From positions 3,331,099 through 3,395,098 of the forward strand of contig NC_048553.1 of the NCBI RefSeq assembly GCF_902806685.2: a stretch of DNA of 64,000 nucleotides. Reading direction: 5' to 3'. Below, one piece after another: positions 21,001 through 30,000 of the stretch. A model generated the notes under the pieces. It was not told where the DNA came from and made no database searches. It worked only from the letters and a program-made list of their open reading frames with translations. This DNA comes from Maniola hyperantus (taxonomy: Eukaryota > Arthropoda > Insecta > Lepidoptera > Nymphalidae). The position numbers and the translations under genes were made by a program. Numbering within the stretch: the first letter of the stretch is position 1; each line of letters starts with the position of its first letter.

Positions 21001-24000
21001 AATCAGATAATCTTTATTTTGGATATTCTTCTTGTTAAAAATGATTTGTATAATTACTTTCAAATGCTACCACTTCCTGTTACAAATCCATTTAACCAAA
21101 CATCCCTTATAATACCTAAATATCCTTACCTATTAGTGAAAGGTTCGAAAACCATACCTCTCGCCAAGCCCTGCAAAGAAATGGATAAATCCGTATTTCT
21201 ATGCCACGAAATAGAGACGGAATCATTATCGAAAGACAACTGCCTAGAAGCACTTATGCTGTTATCTCAAAACACCAGCGCTTGTAAACCAGTTCTAGTA
21301 GAGACATCTGGAACGAAGATCGAATCCATCCTGTATAACCAATGGATTATATATAGCAAACTTGAAACACTCCTCCTGAAAATATGTAATACTGAAGAAA
21401 CTCGTGAACGCATAAAAGGAACCTATATACTTACCATAGACGACACTTGCAGCTTTAAAATAAAGGGGTTAACACTGAGAAGACACCAAACACTTGGTGG
21501 AACTATAAACTACTCAAGGATACCAACCATTCACTTCCCTGAAATACTTACGTCGAGCCCGCTACCTGAAAGGAAGCTTATAAACCTAGATGGCGTTAAC
21601 CTTCAGCATCTCCAGCAGTTAACATACAGTTTGAAAGAAAGTGACAGTGGAAAAGTGTTTGATCAAAGTGAAAGTGCTATAAACGTGAAAAGTGTTAGCG
21701 TCGGAACACTGGTTTTATATGTAATATTAGTATTAAGCGTTTGTATCCTGTTAGTGTATAAGTTCATCCCTTTAAAGCTTTTCCGTCAAACTCAGCAGAC
21801 CGAAATTCATCCCTCTGCTGACTTTGAACTTAGGGAGGGAAGAGTTATATGTAACGAACAACCCAACCAACAAGCCATTGCGTTCACGCGGCAAGCGCAG
21901 TAAAACAATGGAAACGCTGTCGAGGCATTCTCGGTAGCGCGACCACCAAAGCCGCCGCCGAACAATGGCAAAAAGGTGGAAAATAACCGACAGTCCCCAA
22001 CTCGACTCTGTTAGCATAAGTCTATTTTCTAGTTTGATTATTAAAGTATAGTTTTAAATCTTTCGCCTTTTTAAAAACAAAAACTCGAAGCTCCCAAACT
22101 TCACTAAATAAAATGGCTTTAAAGTTTTATTTACGTTGATTTATATACAATAGAGATACTGGTAGGCGTAATTATTACTGTATATTATAAAGTACATAAG
22201 TAGCTAAAAAGACTGTCCTGATTTTTAGAACAGCAAATACGATTTCTGTGGACAAAGCCAATTGGCAGTGTGCACGTTTCAGCGCCAAGGTAGGACACAG
22301 GGACATATTCATTAAAGACTTTCGTCTTTAGGCTTTCGTGGTATCGACGAATTAAAGACTTCCAAATGCCCAGCTGGGCTGTATCTAACAGCTTCCTTGT
22401 CGACAAAAGTAATAAAAGCTATTTTAATGCTGTAATTACGATTATCGCTTTGATCGCAACAATATTATGTAATACCGGTCGGAGGAACCATAGAGCAGAA
22501 ACAAAGAGGAGATGTTGTATTAAGATTTCCCTATGAAATATCGAGTGACATTTTGCGGGGTGAGGGGTTGTGGAACGCCGCCCACTTCTCAATTTTCCAT
22601 CTGCGGGTTAGTAGCAAAACTACTCGCTTAGCGACCTAACATCGATATATTGATGTCACTACATAGTTCAGCTATCTCACACTAGATGTCAATAATCTAG
22701 AACTATTTTAATAATTACGTATAAAATTATTTACAAAATATGAAATGTGATACCATTCATAGCATCAGAACGTCTGTCTGAATAACTTTGACACGATAAA
22801 ACACAACACTTCATCCTTTTGTTCTTAAAAACGAGAAAACACACCGATAATACGAGTCTCAATATATGTGAACCTGACGAACGCAGACAGCATACTAACT
22901 AAGGCCCCGCCCACAGTGATGACGTCAGGACCTAGTTGAAAATCACAGTGCACAGTTGCTTAGGCCAACTCCTTTTTGTTTCTGCTCTATGGGAGGAACC
23001 TTGGTCGTTAATGTAGAAAGCATGATTAGTTTAGACTTTCATTAGGCTATAGCTCGTGCCTTTCGTGCTTTGGTACTGAGCCGTCGGCAGATTTTGTTGG
23101 AACATTTCCGGCTTGCTTGCAATAAAAAAAATATTACAGTTAGCAATTCCTTTTTAGGGTTCCGTACCCGGAGGGTGCCAACGGGGACTTATTACTAAGC
23201 CTCCGCTGTCCGTCCGTCTGTCTCGTAAACCGTAATAAGTACAGAGTTTAAATTTTCACAGAATGTGTATTTCTATTGCCGCTATAACATCAAATAATAA
23301 AAATTACGCAATGACGGCCATGAAAATTAATAACCCTACAGAATGCTATGTGTCCGAGTCCGACTCGCACTTGACCGATTTTTATTTCTTTCACGATTTT
23401 TGATGTGGTTCCACGAAAGCCCGGTACGATATTCAAGATCATTCTCGTATCTATCAATAACATGAAGTAGTTTACCTTAGGCAACGCTTTTGCTATTCTG
23501 ACCCCTAAACCCTTTTAATTCTGAGAGGAGACCCGTAGATAGATTTCATAAAACCTGCATCAATCATCATTACAATATCAATTTTGTTCTGATTTTCTCA
23601 ATTTTGTTTTGTTCTGAATATCTGCGATTCTTGTTGCAACAATGCATTGTAGCCAATAGTGAGCGAGCGTCAACCAATCAGAGGTGATTGCGATCGTGAC
23701 ATTGTAGCTGTCATTCTACCGCAATTGAGCAGCCTTTCTCAGTGGGCCGCCTATGGACTGAGATGATAATGATAAGGGACAACTATGACAGAACCTACCT
23801 ATGACAGAAGTGCATTTCGAGTTGATAATGCCACTGGGCAGCAGATGGAAGTCGAATTCTTTGCCGTCGACGACAACCGTGTGTCCAGCGTTGTTGCCGC
23901 CCTGCAACAATAAAAATACAATATCAATAATAATATGCGATAAGTAAAAGATAGTTAAGTGCGTTAATTAAGGACTACCAATACCGTCAAGCGGCGTAGG

Positions 24001-27000
24001 TTTGTTTTGCTTGATCAAGTTGCTTGACGATCGCAACAAGCAGCTTGATCAAGCAAACGGCACTTTTTCAATGTTTACAAGTTCCCTAACTGTTGGTGTG
24101 AACTGTGGCCTCTACTATACTCTAGATATTGGTTACATTTGGATCACGTACTCGTATATGCTACGCGCGGAATCGGTGGTGCTGTACGCCGGCGTATGCA
24201 AGGTCGTGCTGTGTCGGCGAATTCCTCACGAAGTGCGTAAATATACGTTACGCCTCTGACAGGGCCTGGGTTCTCACGATAATACTTTGAATACGTAACT
24301 GAGTCCAAAATACGAGACTGCATTATTAAGATAAGATAATATAATATAAGATAAATTTATTTGGCACAAAAATAAATATAACAAACATAACAAGACAATT
24401 ATCGACTTAAATCAGTTATGATTACAAAAACATAACTTCTTCAGTTTTCAAGCACTGAGGAATTTTGAACGAGAAGACATCTCGAAGCTTCCTGAACGCT
24501 GCCCAACCGAGTTGGATTCTCTGTGTGGAGTTGGATTGTGTGTCCTAGGTATATATACTCGTCTACAATTTCGAAATTGCCTATACTTAGTTTAAAAAAA
24601 ATACAGACCACGTCTAAGTAGGCAGATATGTACATAATATAACCTCAATAAATAGGTATTTAATACAACATTTTCACATTGTGTCGCAATGCGATTCGCT
24701 GGTATAGTATAGTGCGACACTGGCGCAGAGAAATCGTGCAAACAAATCACAGATGTCTAATATCAAGTCAAGGCTGGTTCCGTTCATTTGATATCGTGTT
24801 ACTTTTTGTTGGCTGCTAAGATTTCTTTCCTCGTAATACTTGGGTATTATAATTAAAGATGGCGAAACGGCCTTATCAAAATTGGAACGATAATAATAAT
24901 GAGAGCGTTTTTTGTTAAATATAACAGCATAATATAATGCTATTTTTTTAACGTGTTATCAAATATATATGCTAATTTTTTTAACATGGTTAAATGACAA
25001 CCAGATAAAATAAAAAGAGTACTTCCCGTTGATCTAGAATCATGAAATTAGGCAGGTAGGTAGGGTGAATTTGTGGTTACATAAAAAAAATGTGTTCATG
25101 AACAAATAGTTTATATACCTCACTTGGTATATTATCTATACAAAATCGGTAAATAATATACCAAGTGGGGTGAAAGAGCTTTACCATACATTCTAAATCT
25201 GATTATTATTTATTTTTATGCATAATAGTTTTTGATTTCATTGTAGTACGGAACCTTTGGTGCGCAAGTCTGACTGGCACTTGGCCGGTTTTTTTTAATT
25301 TATAGGTTCGCGCTTGGCTGCAATCAGACTTGCTGGCAAGTCATGATGCAGCCTCAGATAGAGCGCGCTTACCTAGATGCCTGTTAACTCTTGACTTGAA
25401 AATACGCATATTAAAATTGGAGGGGAAAACTGATGCCGGAACTGTTGGTCCATATCCAGGCAGTTCGAATTAGAAACAGAGAAGAGATATTAGAGATAAT
25501 TAGAGAAGGCAAATAATTTGTTTCTTACGTGTCCGTGGAACTTCGAGTACGTACGGTTTTAAATCTTTTCGGTTCTTGGCGATTGAGCCATCGCTCTTAA
25601 GACAAGCGTGACCTTTTTGTTGGGGTATAGAAGAGCGACAGGTTTTATCACTCGATTACTTTTCAACGAGAGTGTTTAATCCAATGGCAAGTGGTTCATT
25701 TATTTCTAATATTACAACACTAAGCTATCGTTATCAGAGTAGGTGCTTAATAGATCACTTGATAATATTTTCTGTCGCGCTGATAAGTACTTTGGTCAGC
25801 TAGTCATCGGCTCAAAACAACGCACTGTTCAGTCCAGCTCAGCCTATTAGCTCAGCGTTGGCATTCGGCTGACTTCGCCGTTACACTCGTTTATAGGGTT
25901 CCGTAGTAAACAAGGAACCCTTATAGTTTCACCGTGTCCGTCCGTCTGTCCGTCCGTCCGTCCTCGGTTAATCTCAGAGACTATTAGTGCTAGAAATCTG
26001 TAATTTGGCATGAGTACCTATAAATATTAATCACGCCGTGGCAAAATAAAATTGTGATAAATATATTTTTTTAGGGCAGCTCCCCTACATGTAAAGTGGG
26101 GATGATTTTTTTTTCTCGTCTACCCCATAGTGTGAGGTATCGTTGAATAGGTCTTTAAAAAATACTGTGGGTGTGGGAACATCATTTTTAGATTTCTAGA
26201 TCCGTTTGTAAAATGTGTTTTAAAGTGCTAATTTTTATTAGAGTCAAGAGTGTCGTCGCCCCCCCTTATCAGCCATAATTGTAGTATATAGGAACATGAA
26301 AAAATTCACAGCAGTATATATAATCAATTTTAAAGGAAAACTATCATGGCTAAGTTGTGACTACGGAACCCTACACTGCGCGAGGCCCGTTTGGCCGGTT
26401 TTTTTTAATTATACAGCAGGGGAAAATCCTCATGGACACCCTTGGGTAGAGCCGGACTCTTACCGGCTAAAAACCCCTGCTGTCTGTCAGTTAGGTTACT
26501 TACTGCAGGAGCGAGTTATCAAGAGTCTAACAATGACTCATGGTGGCCTACACAACGACAAAGCACAATGTTTTATCAACTAAATATTACCTATGTAAAT
26601 ATTGTATTGGCACAATACTTGATAGTAAATGTTAGCCGGCAGGAAATATTGTACATCGACCTTTAGAGATTTCAGCTTCGGACAGTCATAGTCATCATCA
26701 TCATTATCAACATCATCATCATCAACCGATAGACGTACACTGCTGGACATAGGTCTCTTGTAGGGACTTCCACTCGCCACAGTCATGCGCCGCCTGAATC
26801 CAGCGGCTCCCTGCGAATCGTCTGATGTCGTCCGTCCACCTAGTGGGGGGTCTTCCAACACTGCGTCTTCCGATACGAGGTCGCCATTCCACAGTACAGT
26901 ACACGGAACTTCAGACCGTACGCGGCAGAAAATATTGTACACTGACCTTTACAAAGAGATAGCGGTTTCGTAGAGCGTTGTCTGTGTCGTTGAGACCGAC

Positions 27001-30000
27001 AAAACGTCACATAAGTATGAGTGACAAAGACAATTAGGCTCTACAAAACCGCTATCTTTTTCTGAAGGTTCTTTCTTTCTTTCTTCACTCTGGGCTGCTT
27101 TCCGCACTTAAACGTTTCCGTCTGTTGTGCGAGCCACGCCCCTCCCCGCCGAAGTCTTCACTCCAGCCATCCAAGCTCGCTCTAGAAGCCGAGTAGACCG
27201 CCCAGGCCCAGGTGGCGCGCGGTGCGTTTGTAGTAAAAGAGGGTGGAATGAGGTCAAAAAGCTCTTCAGAGCACGTCCCATTATACAGCTAATCATAGAA
27301 ACGTGGCTGGCTTCTAAGGTGCAACGCTTTGGAAATTAATGCAATTTGATCACTGTGTAATATTTGGCAACTTAATGGATATTGCTAAGCCAATTATGTA
27401 CAGGAGCCAGCAGGAAATATTGTACATCGACTATTAGAAAGAGGTTTCCGCTCTCAACGACAGAGACAACTACGAAATCTCTTTACTGTGCTGTTTTATT
27501 TGATAATATGTACTATGTTCAAAGAGAAATAATTCAATAAGAGCATTACATAGGTAAACAGATACACAAAAATTTAATTTTATACATACTTAATATATTG
27601 GTTAAGAAGTTATATGGGACTAGGATACAACATATATTGACAGATTCCCAATACAAGAACAGCTGTCATAATGTCAAAACTTGGTCAAAACTCATTAGAT
27701 AAAGTGTATGTGGTGGTTGTGAAACAGGCCTTTATATAAACATATTTATTTGCCAGAGCTCCATCTATCTCATTCCATCAAGTCTGTGTATAATATACTA
27801 GTTACAACTGTGTATATACTAGTGAGGTCACAGTTCAGGTTTTGTGACTAATCAATGGCAGACTTTAACATAACTTAACACTAGTGCGAGGCAGTTTTAT
27901 CAGGACACATTATATAACGTTATTATTTATCTAAAGGGTGTTACCGGACCGCTAGCAAAAACTTAGCGTTATTGTTATAGTATAACATAAACCAATACCA
28001 ATAACCATTTGCCTCATTTGGAAGTTTTAGTGATTTAGTATTTTTCAAACCCGCAATGTAAAGCGTGCAAAACTGGGGTCAATAGCCCACTTTCGATGCG
28101 GCATTCACTACGAGTGGCCTACTTACGCAACGTTCGTTGACCTCTAGCGTCAGTCAGATGTTTTGTTTGCAATATATCGTGAACTTTTACAAATTGTAGA
28201 ATTTTTTTCGCGTTTTTATGGTATCATATAATAATCATCAGTACTGTCACCCGTCTTTGGTTTTGCAAGCGTTATGGTTATAAAGGAAAAAGGTGAGTGA
28301 GTGAGTGAGTGAGTGAGTGAGTGAGTGAGTGAGTGAGTGAGTGAGTGAGTGAGTGACTGACTGACTGACTGACCTGACTATCAACGTACAGCTCAAACTA
28401 CTGGATAGATCAGGCTGAAATTTGGCATGCAGATAGCTATTATGATATAGACATCCGCTAAGAAAAGATTTTTGAAAACATAACCCGCAAAGGGGTGAAA
28501 TAGGGATTTGAAATTTGTGTAGTCCACGCAGACAAATTCGCGAGTATAAGCTAGTTAATCTATATAACTTTGTATATGTATTGATTAAGATGATGCTTCT
28601 GGCACGACGAAAAAGTTGAAGATCGCTTTCGTAATTTGTAGGGAGAACATGAGTTTACCAAAGCTGGAGTCTTGGTCCTCACAGCGTGCATTGCGTGTCG
28701 AGCACGCACGGCTTGTAGTCTGCTTGGCGCCGCGTCACGAGAAAGGGATTCATTAAAAAGGATCCTGGACAGGTTCATAACTAGTCAGGTATACTCTGAC
28801 TAACATGTGAGATCATATTTCAGGTATATAAACATAGATCCATGATGCAGACCATTTAATTAAAACAAGTATATTTAGGAACAAAAGCAGCTGGATTGTA
28901 GCATTATTAGGAATATTATGGTAAAATAATATGAATACACTAAAGCAGAGGAAAATTTATCCCAAAAGCTGATCCACGCGTCTGGTGACCCAAGAGCTGG
29001 TGCTTATTTCGCTCAACGGTTGAGCCTTGCCGTTCAGCGAGGTAATAGCGCCAGTGTTTTGGGCACAATGCCCATAAATGACCATTTGGACGGCGTATAT
29101 TTTTTGTAAATATAAATTTTTTAGTGATAAGTTTTTCTGTATGCTTTATAGACTAGAGATAGACTTTATAACATTACCTTTAATAAACTTTTAGTGTACA
29201 TATCTAAGCAGAGGAGTATGACGATGATTGTCTCAGACCTTGGCAATAATCCACAATTACATTGTCACTATAATATACAACTGTTTGATAATAACATTGA
29301 ATTCTATGATCAAATTGTACTCTTTTATATAGTTGTCTAGAGGAGGCCTATGTCCAAAGAGGACAACCTGATCTATAAATTAGTGCTAATTTTTTAGAAT
29401 AATTGATGTAAGATAGAATAATTAAATAATTGGAATAGGAAATTAGTAATACCGTATAGTAATATTTTTATTTTTTTAAATAGTTGTCTATTATATTTTA
29501 TTTATTTTTAGGGTTCCGTACATCAAAAGGAAAAACGGAACCCTTATAGGATCACTTTGTTGTCTGTCTGTCTGTCTGTCAAGAAACCTACAGGGTACTT
29601 CCTGTTGACCTTGAATCATGAAATTTGGCAGGAAGGTGGGACTTATAGCTGGCATTAGGAAAAAAATCTGAAAACCCCGAATTTGTAGTTACATCACACA
29701 ACAAAAAATCTGGTCATAAACTAATAATTAGTATTTTCAATTTTCGAAGTAAGATAACTATATCAAGTGGGGTATTATATGAAAGGGATTTACCTGTGCA
29801 TTGTAAAACTGATTTTTATTTATTTTTATGCATCATAGTTTTTGAGTTATTATGCAAAATGTCGAAAAAATACAACTGAATTACGGAACCCTCGTTGCAT
29901 GAGCCTCACTCGCACTTGGCCGGTTTTTTCCTCGGGAGGCAGGGCCTCATACTAGTTTGTTAATAAAGATTATTAAGTGTAAAGATTATTATCATTGTGA

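Larger units (their letters stand above)
14516..22105 (+). mobile_element. Errantivirus (endogenous gypsy-type retrovirus), full length
   Basis: 7590 bp with two 263-bp LTRs that look identical, 4-bp target duplication AAAT on both sides, a tRNA-Ser-type primer site at 14779 and a purine tract at 21832-21842. Gag, pol and env frames are all open. LTRs start AGT and end ACT, as in insect errantiviruses rather than TG/CA elements. It is on the plus strand inside AdSS intron 2, antisense to that gene. LTR identity and open frames point to a recent insertion; activity is not shown. Confidence 0.95.

Noticed and set aside
24002..24259. An 85-codon plus-strand frame in AdSS intron 1.
   Set aside because: No splice or promoter context and no family resemblance; length is within chance expectation.
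28291..28372. Regularly spaced short repeats, considered as a CRISPR array.
   Set aside because: Simple (GTGA)n/(CTGA)n microsatellite inside a Helitron, with no spacers, in a eukaryotic genome.
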